DNA of 64,000 nucleotides from Hahellaceae bacterium (GTDB lineage Bacteria > Pseudomonadota > Gammaproteobacteria > Pseudomonadales > Oleiphilaceae): contig JACKOD010000005.1 of NCBI GenBank assembly GCA_024234505.1, positions 124,001 through 188,000 on the forward strand, read 5' to 3'. Made by a program: the position numbers and the translations under genes. Positions within the stretch are counted from its first letter, which is position 1. Each line of letters begins with the position of its first letter. Positions 35,031 to 43,421 of the stretch are shown here, piece by piece. The notes under the pieces are model-generated. The model was given only the letters and a program-made list of their open reading frames with translations, was not told the DNA's origin and made no database searches.

Positions 35031-36160
35031 TCTATCAGGGTTCAGGATGGCGAATGCGTCTGGCAACCGCTGACGATAACGCGCGTTTGTGCTCGTTGTT
35101 TCGTGAAGTGGATATGTCTGCGGCGCTTTGTCTTGCCGAAGAAAGAGATCCCGATTTTTTTGCTTTGCAGCGAGCGCAGGGGGGGCAAAGCTACACCTGT
35201 CTGCTCGAACCGGCTGAGGGTGGAGAGGCTTTTGGATGTGCCAGTATCATGGCACGGGATGCATGGATAGACGGAAATGTTCAGCGCATCGGCTATGCTT
35301 CCGATCTTCGTATCGAGTCTGCACATCGCAATGGGCGGATTTTCCCCGAGGTGATCGAACACTTTATGAAGTTCATGCAGCGCCGCGAAGGCATTGATCT
35401 GATGTACAGCGCGGTACTGAGTTCCAATCAGCGGGGTCGCAACGCCTTGCTCAATCGAGGAGCGCAACGGCAGGGTCAGCCGATGGCACAGGTGATGACG
35501 CCGTACCATATGACGTCGATTCAGTTTACCGGCAAGGTTGCGGCGCCCACAGTGGCGGTGGAGCAAGCGACGCAGGAGCATCTTCCTGAGCTGGTTGCCT
35601 TGCTTGCCGCAGAACAAAAAAAGCGTTTGTTTGGAGAGGTTGTGACTCAGGAATGGTTGCAGAAGCGCTTTAATGACTGGCCGGATTTTTCCATCGAGAA
35701 TTTTTACTTTGTCCGTAATGCACAAGGCAAAATGGTTGCCTGTACCGCACTTTGGGATAGCAGCCCTCATGTGCGTCGTGAGCGCGTGCTTCAATACAAT
35801 GGCATGATGAAGGTGGCCAGAAAAGTCTTTAACCTTGATGCCCGGTTCAGGGGTTTTGCGCCTTTGCCGGATGAGGGGCATTGCTTCAACTTCGTCTACC
35901 TTACCCATACCGAGGTGGAAGATGATAACCCGGTTTGGCTCAATGCGCTGTTACGAGGGTTGTACCAGAGGCTTCAGGATCAAAAGCTGCACTTTATGAG
36001 TCTGATGATTCCGGAAGGATCGGCGCTTTCTGCCGCAGTTAAAGAGTTTCGCGTGCAAACGGTTGCCATGGAGCTCATTGCGTTTACCAATGAGCAGTCT
36101 CGTTGGCACGGCAAGAGCTTGCGTACGCAACATCCGGGATTTGAAATGGCGCTGCACTAA
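35021..36160 (+). CDS. GNAT family N-acyltransferase, two-domain
   Basis: A 379-residue protein whose first half (about 1-165) looks like a GNAT domain: RLATADDNARLCSLFR, then IGYASDLRIESAHRNGRIFPEV as motif A, and YSAVLSSNQRGRNALLNRG as motif B. The second half (from about 185, EHLPELVALLAAEQKK) may be a second, degenerate GNAT-like domain. The TTG start at 35021 has GAGG 7 bp upstream and overlaps the Rieske stop by 10 bp; an ATG at 35054 is an alternative. Substrate unknown. Confidence 0.85.
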   Translation: MDLIYQGSGWRMRLATADDNARLCSLFREVDMSAALCLAEERDPDFFALQRAQGGQSYTCLLEPAEGGEAFGCASIMARDAWIDGNVQRIGYASDLRIESAHRNGRIFPEVIEHFMKFMQRREGIDLMYSAVLSSNQRGRNALLNRGAQRQGQPMAQVMTPYHMTSIQFTGKVAAPTVAVEQATQEHLPELVALLAAEQKKRLFGEVVTQEWLQKRFNDWPDFSIENFYFVRNAQGKMVACTALWDSSPHVRRERVLQYNGMMKVARKVFNLDARFRGFAPLPDEGHCFNFVYLTHTEVEDDNPVWLNALLRGLYQRLQDQKLHFMSLMIPEGSALSAAVKEFRVQTVAMELIAFTNEQSRWHGKSLRTQHPGFEMALH

Positions 36161-36242
36161 TACCGGTGCAGGACGCTTCTGGCGTGGAGTTGAAAATCCT
36201 CTGCTTATTGATATTACCTAAGTTAGTCAGGTTCGGAATTAA

Positions 36243-37265
36243 ATGATAAAGACAGATTATGTTGCCTTACGAAAGCAGTTGGCCAGCGCAGGAATGCTGA
36301 AAAGCAGTAATGCCGTGGGGATAGGGGCCTTTTTGGTCGAGACCCTTTTGCTGGTTGGTGGATTTGCGCTGCTAACGCATCTGGAGCCTTGGTCCTTTGC
36401 ATTTGTCGGGGTACAGATTCTTTTGGGGACCAGTGTTTTTCGTGTATTCGTTTTGATGCATGATTGCGGCCACTATAGTCTGTTTGGTCGGCGTAGTTTG
36501 AATGGCTGGTTTGGCTCTCTGGCGAGCATCGTTACCCTGACGCCTTTTGTTGCCTGGAGAGATATTCATTTTGAACACCATCGCTGGGTGGGAGTGATCG
36601 ATAAAGATCCGACCTCGGCAGGGTTGATTGATTTCGAGCGGTCACAGCAACATTCGCGCTGGATGGTGGCGTTACTGCGATTTATTTGGTTGTTTCGCAT
36701 TCCATTGCCGTCCATTCTGTTTACGGTACAAGTAATGTGGGGGTATCCGATACGGTTGTTGAAAGAGGGGAGAGCACGTCGTAGTGTGGCCGCCTTGTTT
36801 TCAATGTTAATTGCGTTGGGGCCACATGTAGCGTTAGTGGGTTATGCCGGTGCAGCCTTCTACCTGAATTATGTTTTGCCCACCTTGTTCTTTTCATTTC
36901 TTTGGTATGAGCTGATTAATCTGACTCATCACGCCGGGCTTTATACCTTGCATTCAGAATCTCATCCTGAGTCGGTGCCTTTGCACGAGCAGGCCACGTT
37001 TTGTCGGTCGGCGCAAATGCCTGCGTGGGGGTCATTGTTGTTGTGCTATCACTTCAACCTTCACACGGAACATCATTTGTATCCCACGGTGCCTTTCCAT
37101 CATTTACCGCGTGTCCGTAGCATGCTTAAAGCCTACCCGCTTCCTGAATATAACGGGGTTAGCTTTCCTCATTTCAATCAGGCTTTACGGCAGGCGGATC
37201 CGGTGGCCGTGTTACTGAACAACATGCCTGCGCATCTCAACCAGCAACAGTATCCGTTGAAATAG
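36243..37265 (+). CDS. Membrane fatty acid desaturase
   Basis: A 340-residue di-iron membrane desaturase, the third in this block. Histidine boxes are HDCGH (near 76), HFEHH (near 113) and TEHHLYPTVPFHHL (near 279), with LTHHAGLY between. Hydrophobic segments lie near 20-70 and 185-225. It follows the GNAT gene by about 80 bp and is closed by a strong terminator. It is not closely similar to either minus-strand desaturase by eye. Confidence 0.92.
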   Translation: MIKTDYVALRKQLASAGMLKSSNAVGIGAFLVETLLLVGGFALLTHLEPWSFAFVGVQILLGTSVFRVFVLMHDCGHYSLFGRRSLNGWFGSLASIVTLTPFVAWRDIHFEHHRWVGVIDKDPTSAGLIDFERSQQHSRWMVALLRFIWLFRIPLPSILFTVQVMWGYPIRLLKEGRARRSVAALFSMLIALGPHVALVGYAGAAFYLNYVLPTLFFSFLWYELINLTHHAGLYTLHSESHPESVPLHEQATFCRSAQMPAWGSLLLCYHFNLHTEHHLYPTVPFHHLPRVRSMLKAYPLPEYNGVSFPHFNQALRQADPVAVLLNNMPAHLNQQQYPLK

Positions 37266-37315
37266 CAATATTGAAAAGTTGCCAGGGATGATTTTGTAGC
37301 AAAGGATGGAATAGT

Positions 37316-37341
37316 AAAACGGGGCAGTCTGCCCCGTTTTT
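37316..37341 (+). terminator. Rho-independent terminator
   Basis: An 11-bp stem AAAACGGGGCA/TGCCCCGTTTT with a 3-nt loop, running into a fifth T. Its symmetric A/T flanks let it work for the plus-strand desaturase and also for the convergent PilZ gene. Confidence 0.9.
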
Positions 37342-37373
37342 GCTTGAATTAAGAAAGGATGAAGTCTGATATA

Positions 37374-37781
37374 TCAGGCGATCTTCTGTTCAGACAGTCT
37401 TGCCGTAAGTGCGGCTTGCCGGGTCAGAAAGTTTTCGATACGCAATAAATCCTTTGCGGTTGAGCCGGTCGGGTTTTTAATCACTTTCTTGTCAAACTCT
37501 ACGCCATACTCGTAAAAGCCCACTAATTTATTAATACGAGCAATACGTGCGTTGATTTGTGCTACACCGATATTTCCCACATCGAGCTCAAGATTGAGTG
37601 AAAGGGTAATCACATCGTCAACTTCAAATATTCGATTAGTCTTCAGACACATTCCGAAAAATGAAAAGTCTTTTGCTCTTGCTTCTTCCCAAATGTCTTT
37701 GAGAATGCCTTTTGACACACGTATGGACGATTTTAGATTGGCTGTCGGCATACGTGTTCTTGCCCGCAGTTCAGTAATCAC
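37374..37781 (-). CDS. PilZ domain-like protein
   Basis: A 135-residue protein with a likely PilZ fold: an N-terminal Arg-containing segment (LRARTRMPTANLKSSIRV) followed by DFSFFGMCLKT in the position of [D/N]xSxxG, then strands with VDDVITLSLNLEL and YGVEFDKKV. The RxxxR spacing is not exact, so c-di-GMP binding is uncertain. It is transcribed alone with its promoter in the 227-bp gap upstream. Confidence 0.7.
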   Translation of the reverse strand: MITELRARTRMPTANLKSSIRVSKGILKDIWEEARAKDFSFFGMCLKTNRIFEVDDVITLSLNLELDVGNIGVAQINARIARINKLVGFYEYGVEFDKKVIKNPTGSTAKDLLRIENFLTRQAALTARLSEQKIA

Positions 37782-38008
37782 AACTTAATCCTCCTGATGA
37801 ATAATGCATGTTAGGCTACAGAATATTACAAATGATTACTGTTTGTTAGTTAGCGTTTTTGTGGTTACAAAGTTGGCCACCTGTATGATTATCCAAGATA
37901 TTTTTAGTTTTGAGTAATGCGTCAAATTCCGGATCTCAATGGTGCAACAGCCCCCGCGTCCCGCTTGGTTGCTATTGCACAGGGAGGGCCGCTTTATCGC
38001 CGGATAAT

Positions 38009-39046
38009 TCAATAAGGCATGGGATGTTCGCGGCGTATCGCCGCAATTCCTTTCAGTACTTCGTCGGGTAGTTTGATCGAGATGGAGTCAATATTGCTCC
38101 GTAGTTGCTCCATCGTGGTGGCACCAATGAGCGTCGAGCTGACAAAAGGACGACTGTTCACAAATGCCAGCGCCATTTGACAGGGATCCAGATCATGGTG
38201 ATGGGCCAAATCAATGTATTTCTGAGTGGCGAGATCCGTTTGCTCGCCGACGCGGTGCTCTGGGCGGGTTTCGATGCTCAGGCGCGCCCCCTCCGGACGC
38301 GCACCGTGAAGGTACTTACCGCTGAGAATGCCTCGGCAAAGTGGGGACCAAGCCAGCAGACCGCATTGCTCGCTTAGTGCAATCTCTGCTAAATCGGGTT
38401 CAAAGTTTCGACAAAGTAGTGAATACTCGTTTTGAATTGACGCCATGCGTGGCAAGTCATGCTTTTCAGCCAGTTGTAGCCATTTGCTCGTGCCCCAGGC
38501 AGTTTCATTTGAAAGGCCGATATGACGAATTTTTCCTTCCTTTATTAATTCCTGAAGGGTGTTCAATACTTCAAGAAAGTTGTCCTCTTCGCTTTTAGGA
38601 TTGAAGTTCGGAGCGAAATGCCAGGTCTTGCCAAAATGATAAGAGCCTCGATTGGGCCAATGCAGTTGATAAAGGTCGATGTAGTCGGTTTGTAGACGAC
38701 TTAAGCTGCCTTCGACCGCTTGCCGGATAGTCTCTTGGGTAATCAGGCTGCCACCACGTATCCAGGGGAGTCCCGGTCCGGTCATCTTGGAGGCAAGAAT
38801 TACCTTTTGCCGATGGCCGCGAGCCTTGAACCAGTGGCCGATAATGGTTTCGGTTGTTCCGTAGGTTTCGGCGGTGGGCGGAATGGCATACATCTCTGCG
38901 GTGTCGAAAAAATTGATGCCTTGCTCAAGCGCGTAGTCCATCTGCTCAAACCCTTCCGCCTGAGTATTCTGTTTTCCCCAGGTCATAGTGCCTAAACCAA
39001 TCAGGCTAATATCAAGTCCGGTTTTGCCTAGCTTTCGGTATTCCAT
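38009..39046 (-). CDS. NADP(H)-dependent aldo-keto reductase, Tas-like
   Basis: A 345-residue TIM-barrel oxidoreductase. The N-terminus MEYRKLGKTGLDISLIGLGTMTWG, the catalytic NFFDTAEMY, the Lys in VILASKM and LYQLHWPNR match the Tas/YajO branch of aldo-keto reductases, which reduce diverse carbonyls. C-terminal STLIGATTMEQLRSNI is the NADP-binding end. It stands alone, and its physiological substrate cannot be told from context. Confidence 0.93.
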   Translation of the reverse strand: MEYRKLGKTGLDISLIGLGTMTWGKQNTQAEGFEQMDYALEQGINFFDTAEMYAIPPTAETYGTTETIIGHWFKARGHRQKVILASKMTGPGLPWIRGGSLITQETIRQAVEGSLSRLQTDYIDLYQLHWPNRGSYHFGKTWHFAPNFNPKSEEDNFLEVLNTLQELIKEGKIRHIGLSNETAWGTSKWLQLAEKHDLPRMASIQNEYSLLCRNFEPDLAEIALSEQCGLLAWSPLCRGILSGKYLHGARPEGARLSIETRPEHRVGEQTDLATQKYIDLAHHHDLDPCQMALAFVNSRPFVSSTLIGATTMEQLRSNIDSISIKLPDEVLKGIAAIRREHPMPY

Positions 39047-39479
39047 GTTCTCTAATCCAATGTCGCAAGGAGTGAATAGGTTGGCTAGTAGAATACCTTT
39101 GCTTTATGTCGACGAAAAGTATCTGAGGCATGGTGCCTAAGAAAAACGAACTCATACATTTGTGATCAGAAACTACGTTTAGCGTGTGTTGATGATTTGC
39201 TACGTAATGAATGACACCTCTGCTCACTGCAATGCGGTCGTCGGCGCCCCGTCTCTGGGAGGCGTTCGATTACTATGGCGCGCCCCTAGCTACAGCGTGG
39301 TCGCAGCAAGCGTCAGCTGAGATAAAAAAATAACTTTTGGGTCGGTGAGCAAGGCTATAGATAGTACAAAGGCTACAGATAGTACAAAGACTGTAGTTAG
39401 CGCAAAGACAATATACGTATGGGGGGGTTGGGTTTAAATAATAATAAATAAAAATTACGGAGAAATGCTTTAGTAGAAA
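39047..39479. other. Intergenic region with repeats, no gene seen
   Basis: About 430 bp between the aldo-keto reductase and tRNA-Met. It contains a motif resembling part of the REP-like element near 13970 (CGCCCCTAGCTACAGCGTG at about 39281), three 18-bp tandem repeats, a G7 run and an A/T-rich end before the tRNA. The small open frames there merely read through the repeat and have no ribosome binding site. Confidence 0.5.
39351..39403. repeat. Three imperfect 18-bp tandem repeats
   Basis: Units AAGGCTATAGATAGTAC, AAAGGCTACAGATAGTAC and AAAGACTGTAGTTAGCGC follow each other, with a fourth partial AAAGAC. The first two are nearly identical, the third has diverged. Confidence 0.75.
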
Positions 39480-39556
39480 TGGTAGCAAGAGGCGGATTCG
39501 AACCGCCGACCCCAACATTATGAGTGTTGTGCTCTAACCAACTGAGCTATCTTGCC
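39480..39556 (-). tRNA. tRNA-Met (CAU), elongator type
   Basis: The 77-nt cloverleaf with encoded CCA has a D arm TAGCTCAGTTGGTTAGAGCA, anticodon loop CTCATAA (CAU) and T arm GGCGG-TTCGAAT-CCGCC. The middle closely matches E. coli elongator tRNA-Met, arguing against the CAU tRNA-Ile2. The first acceptor pair is a G1-U72 wobble. Confidence 0.95.
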
Positions 39557-39672
39557 ACTTCAAGAGGCGCGTATTTTGGTGTTTTTGGGGGCGCTTGTCA
39601 ACCCCCGAAAAGCTACCAATTTAACTTTTAAATCAGTGCTGAACAGTCATTGCGTCAGCACGATACCTGATG

Positions 39673-40764
39673 TTAGACGTTAAAGCGGAAGTGCACGATA
39701 TCGCCATCCTGTACGATATATTCCTTGCCTTCAAGGCGCCATTTCCCTGCTTCTTTGGCGCCTTGCTCACCGTTGAATTTCACAAAGTCTTCGTAGGCGG
39801 TCACTTCTGCCCGTATAAAACCGCGTTCGAAATCGGTGTGGATGACTCCGGCAGCCTGAGGAGCGGTTGCGCCAACTTTTACAGTCCAGGCACGAACTTC
39901 CTTTACGCCCGCAGTGAAGTAGGTTTGCAGTCCAAGCAGTTTGTAGCCGGCGCGAATGACTCGATCCAGTCCGGGTTCTTCCATGCCCAGGTCGGCCAGG
40001 AATTCTTTTCTTTCGTCGTCTTCCAGCTCGGCAATTTCTGCTTCAAGTTTGTTGCAGATGGGCACAACGACGGCCCCTTCGCTGGCAGCGATTTTATTGA
40101 CCACATCAAGGTAAGGATTATTTTCGAAACCGTCTTCGTGTACGTTGGCGATGTACATCGTAGGCTTAATGGTTAGCAGGCAGAGTTCGCGAATGGCGGC
40201 CAGCTCTTCTTTGCTCAATCCCATGCCACGAACCGGCTTTCCTTCGTTTAGGGAAGGCAGCAGCTTTTCGAGTACTTCAATTTGCAGCTTGGCGTCTTTA
40301 TCGCCACCCTTGGCAATGCGTGAAATTCGCTTGATTGCTTTGTCCACGGTTTCGAGGTCAGCCAGGGCGAGCTCGGTATTGATTACTTCAATATCGGCTG
40401 CCGGGTCAACTTTGTTTGATACGTGTATGACATTTTCATCGGCAAAACAGCGAACCACGTGTGCGATGGCATCCGTTTGGCGAATATTTGCCAAAAACTG
40501 ATTGCCAAGTCCTTCACCCTTGGAGGCTCCCGCGACCAAGCCTGCTATGTCTACGAATTCCATCGTGGTTGCGAGGGTGCGTTGTGGCTTAACAATTTCG
40601 GCGAGCTTGTCCAGGCGAGGATCGGGCATGGCAACTACGCCGGCATTGGGTTCAATGGTGCAAAAGGGAAAGTTCTCTGCACCAATGCCTGCTTTGGTGA
40701 GTGCATTAAATAGTGTGGATTTTCCCACGTTTGGCAGGCCAACAATGCCGCAATTAAAGCCCAT
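39673..40764 (-). CDS. ychF: Redox-regulated ATPase YchF (ribosome-associated)
   Basis: YchF is an Obg-family P-loop protein that prefers ATP and binds ribosomes, modulating stress responses. At 363 residues the N-terminal G domain has [15 protein letters not shown], the [22 protein letters not shown] switch region and a coiled-coil insert; the C-terminal TGS domain (about 275-363) contains [22 protein letters not shown]. The open frame on the opposite strand is only its shadow. It belongs to the conserved pth-ychF pair. Confidence 0.97.
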   Translation of the reverse strand: MGFNCGIVGLPNVGKSTLFNALTKAGIGAENFPFCTIEPNAGVVAMPDPRLDKLAEIVKPQRTLATTMEFVDIAGLVAGASKGEGLGNQFLANIRQTDAIAHVVRCFADENVIHVSNKVDPAADIEVINTELALADLETVDKAIKRISRIAKGGDKDAKLQIEVLEKLLPSLNEGKPVRGMGLSKEELAAIRELCLLTIKPTMYIANVHEDGFENNPYLDVVNKIAASEGAVVVPICNKLEAEIAELEDDERKEFLADLGMEEPGLDRVIRAGYKLLGLQTYFTAGVKEVRAWTVKVGATAPQAAGVIHTDFERGFIRAEVTAYEDFVKFNGEQGAKEAGKWRLEGKEYIVQDGDIVHFRFNV

Positions 40765-40940
40765 AATGTATTCCTGTAGTTACCAATTGAGTTTGAGTTA
40801 CCAAGTGAGTTTACTGAATAGAATGCCCAAAACCCTTAAGAGGCGTCGACCTTGGTGATGGCGAATGAGTAATCAATTCTGACCCATCGGTCATATGCTC
40901 GAAAAATAGGCCGCATTATACCTGTGCGAATGAGGTGAGG

Positions 40941-41528
40941 CTATGCTTTAAATGAATGCAGACGATTCATGGCTTTTTGCCAATCGCCGGCAAGTATTTC
41001 TGGAAGGATGCGTTCGACTTCGTCGCTGACTGCATTGAGTTGCTCGCGTTCAGATTTGCCTAGTCGACCCAGTACATAGCCAACGACCTGCTCTTTGCTG
41101 CCGGGGTGGTCAATGCCTAGTCGAAGTCGGTAAAAGTCTTTATTGCCGCCGAAGGATTGAATGATGTCACGGAGCCCATTGTGGCCGCCATGCCCTCCGC
41201 CCAATTTCAGTTTGGCTGTACCGCCGGGAATGTCTAACTCGTCGTGTGCAACCAGTACCTGAGCAGGAAGAATTTTATAGAACTGGCAGATGGCCTGTAC
41301 CGCGAGCCCGCTTCGATTCATGAAGGTCGTGGGATTGAGGAGGTGCAGTTCTTGCCCCTGGATAAGAATTTTGGCGTAGAGGCCATGAAACTTTTTGTCC
41401 GGGCGGAGACTTTGAGCAAACGATTTTGCAAGTGCCTCGACAAGCAAGGCACCTGCATTATGACGGGTATCTTCGTACTGTGCGCCCGGATTGCCCAGGC
41501 CAACAATGAGTTTGATATGATCCGCCAT
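40941..41528 (-). CDS. pth: Peptidyl-tRNA hydrolase
   Basis: Pth recycles peptidyl-tRNAs released prematurely from ribosomes. The 195-residue protein shows LIVGLGNPGAQYEDTRHNAG with the catalytic histidine, LLNPTTFMNRSG and VAHDELDIPGG. It follows rplY by about 20 bp and precedes ychF, the usual gammaproteobacterial order. Confidence 0.97.
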   Translation of the reverse strand: MADHIKLIVGLGNPGAQYEDTRHNAGALLVEALAKSFAQSLRPDKKFHGLYAKILIQGQELHLLNPTTFMNRSGLAVQAICQFYKILPAQVLVAHDELDIPGGTAKLKLGGGHGGHNGLRDIIQSFGGNKDFYRLRLGIDHPGSKEQVVGYVLGRLGKSEREQLNAVSDEVERILPEILAGDWQKAMNRLHSFKA

Positions 41529-41549
41529 AATGGTAACTCCTGAGAGAAA

Positions 41550-42173
41550 TTACTCTGCAGCAGTTTCTTCTTCGTCTGACTTGGCGCCTTTAGGCTTGTG
41601 AACAGACACAACAGGCAGGTTGTGATCGTCGCCGTGAGTCAGCGCGGCCAGCTTAACGCCTTTGGGCAGGTTCAGATCGCTCAGGTGAAGAATTTCTTCC
41701 AGACCTACGTTCGTCATATCTACTTCGATGAACTCAGGCAGGTCAGCAGGCAAACAGATGACTTCAACTTCGATCTGCTGGTGAGAGATAACACCGCCGC
41801 CTTGTTTTACGCCTTTGCAGTTTTCTTCGTTGATGAAGTGAACTGGTACGTGAACATGGATTTCGTGATCCTTGCTAACGCGCAGGAAGTCAGCGTGCAT
41901 GATTTCATCTTTTGAGGGATGACGTTGCAGGCTCTTCAGGATGGCGCTCTCTTTTTTGCCATCGTACTGGATGGTCAGAATGTGAGAGTAGAAGGCTTCA
42001 TTTTGCAGGGCGTGAACCAGTTTGTTGTGAGCAATGCTCAGACAAACGGGTTCCTTGTTGTCGCCGCCGTAAATAATAGCGGGAACCAGGCCTTGCAGGC
42101 GACGAAGGCGGCGGCTCGCACCTTTCCCTTGGTCAGCCCGGAGTGTTGCTTCAACGATGAAATCGTTTGACAT
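41550..42173 (-). CDS. rplY: 50S ribosomal protein L25 (CTC/TL5 form)
   Basis: L25 binds 5S rRNA. The 207-residue protein has the N-terminal L25 domain (ATLRADQGKGASRRLRR) and the additional beta-rich CTC/TL5 C-terminal domain (from about 95), plus an acidic tail, as in many non-enteric bacteria. I choose the ATG at 42173: it follows an AGAGGA Shine-Dalgarno by 7 bp and begins MSNDFIVEA; the open frame extends eight residues further without support. Confidence 0.96.
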   Translation of the reverse strand: MSNDFIVEATLRADQGKGASRRLRRLQGLVPAIIYGGDNKEPVCLSIAHNKLVHALQNEAFYSHILTIQYDGKKESAILKSLQRHPSKDEIMHADFLRVSKDHEIHVHVPVHFINEENCKGVKQGGGVISHQQIEVEVICLPADLPEFIEVDMTNVGLEEILHLSDLNLPKGVKLAALTHGDDHNLPVVSVHKPKGAKSDEEETAAE

Positions 42174-42250
42174 TGTTATTTCCTCTAATAGCCACATTGT
42201 CTCTTGCGACCAGATGGCAATGTGGGTGATGTATGGCGCAGGCGCCGTTT

Positions 42251-42291
42251 AAAACAACAAAGAGCCCCGCTATAAATAGCCGGAGCTCCAA
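42251..42291 (-). terminator. Hairpin between prs and rplY
   Basis: On the minus strand AGCTCCGGCTA pairs imperfectly with TAGCGGGGCT (one bulge, one G-U pair) around a TTTA loop, followed by the T-rich CTTTGTTGTTTT. It may partly terminate prs transcription before rplY. Confidence 0.5.
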
Positions 42292-42329
42292 GTGTTATGA
42301 ATTTCCCGTTAAATGTCTTGGTGTCGGTG

Positions 42330-43274
42330 TTAGTCGAACATGGCGCTGATAGATTCTTCGTTACTAATGCGACGAATGGACTCTGCAAGCAGCTTGGACA
42401 TTGTGAGGGGGCGGATTTTACCACATTTTTTCGCCCTGTCACTAAGCGGAATGGTATCTGATACAACCAGTTCGTCCAGAAGGGATTCTTCTATGTTGCT
42501 GATGGCTGGGCCAGAAAGGACAGGGTGCGTAATATAGGCAACTACTTTTTTGGCGCCGTGCTCTTTCAGTGCATTGGCTGCCTTGCAAAGTGTGCCGGCG
42601 GTATCCACGATATCATCAATCAGAATACAGGTTTTGCCTTCAACATCGCCGATGATGTGCATTACCTGAGAGACGTTCGCTTTGGGGCGTCTTTTGTCGA
42701 TAATGGCCAGATCGGCATCGTTCAGGCGTTTGGCCATGGCTCGAGCGCGAACCACACCGCCTACATCGGGAGAAACAACGACAAAATTGTCGTAGTTCTG
42801 GCGCTCGATATCATCAACTAATACCGGGGTGGCGTATATGTTGTCTACAGGGATGTCAAAGAAGCCCTGAATCTGATCTGCATGCAAATCAACGGTCAGC
42901 AGACGGTTGATGCCAACGCCGGTCATCATATCGGCAACGACTTTTGCGCTGATAGGAACGCGCATTGAACGCACTCGTCTATCCTGGCGCGCGTAGCCGA
43001 AGTAGGGAACTACCGCGGTAATCCGGGAAGCCGAAGCTCTGCGCACGGCATCGGCCATGAATAGCAGTTCCATCAGATTGTCGTTGGTAGGGTTGCAGGT
43101 TGGCTGCACAATAAATACATCGCGACCACGAACGTTTTCGGTAATTTCCGTAGAAATTTCGCCGTCACTGAATTTTGTTACGGATGCATCTCCCATCGGG
43201 ATGTGGAGCGCGTTGACAACTTTTTCGGCAAGTTCTGGATGAGCGTTGCCAGTGAATACCATCAACTTGGACAC
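42330..43274 (-). CDS. prs: Ribose-phosphate pyrophosphokinase
   Basis: Prs makes PRPP from ribose 5-phosphate and ATP for purine, pyrimidine, histidine and NAD synthesis. The 314-residue protein has the family segments [37 protein letters not shown] and [13 protein letters not shown] (PRPP loop). I choose the GTG at 43274: it gives [16 protein letters not shown], the usual N-terminus in pseudomonads, and has AGGTGA just upstream. A TTG farther upstream is possible but unsupported. tRNA-Gln lies immediately upstream. Confidence 0.95.
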   Translation of the reverse strand: MSKLMVFTGNAHPELAEKVVNALHIPMGDASVTKFSDGEISTEITENVRGRDVFIVQPTCNPTNDNLMELLFMADAVRRASASRITAVVPYFGYARQDRRVRSMRVPISAKVVADMMTGVGINRLLTVDLHADQIQGFFDIPVDNIYATPVLVDDIERQNYDNFVVVSPDVGGVVRARAMAKRLNDADLAIIDKRRPKANVSQVMHIIGDVEGKTCILIDDIVDTAGTLCKAANALKEHGAKKVVAYITHPVLSGPAISNIEESLLDELVVSDTIPLSDRAKKCGKIRPLTMSKLLAESIRRISNEESISAMFD

Positions 43275-43328
43275 AATGTCACCTATGTTCAACGTGGGAT
43301 ATCTTTAGCATGGGAGATGAGAGGAGTA

Positions 43329-43403
43329 TGGCTGGGGTGGCTGGATTCGAACCAACGCATGGCAGGATCAAAACCTGCTGCCTTACCGCTTGGCGACACC
43401 CCA
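43329..43403 (-). tRNA. tRNA-Gln (UUG)
   Basis: A 75-nt cloverleaf beginning TGGGGTGTCGCCAAGCGGTA with encoded CCA, anticodon loop TTTTGAT (UUG) and a T arm GTTGG-TTCGAAT-CCAGC. The U1 acceptor end is characteristic of tRNA-Gln. It lies between ispE and prs, a conserved position in gammaproteobacteria. Confidence 0.96.
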
Positions 43404-43421
43404 GTAGAGTCATCTTGCTGT

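Noticed and set aside
35042..35908. 288-codon open frame antisense to the GNAT gene
   Set aside because: Arg/His-rich shadow translation opposite a clear GNAT motif; no start signal.
22159..37265. Genomic island or mobile element bringing in the accessory genes
   Set aside because: No integrase, transposase, tRNA boundary with direct repeats or obvious compositional break was seen; horizontal origin cannot be supported from this sequence alone.
39273..39518. 81-codon minus-strand open frame beside tRNA-Met
   Set aside because: It translates tandem repeats and part of the tRNA, with no start signal; not a gene.
39670..40176. 168-codon open frame antisense to ychF
   Set aside because: It is an exact shadow of a strongly conserved GTPase-type gene and has no ribosome binding site or recognisable domain.
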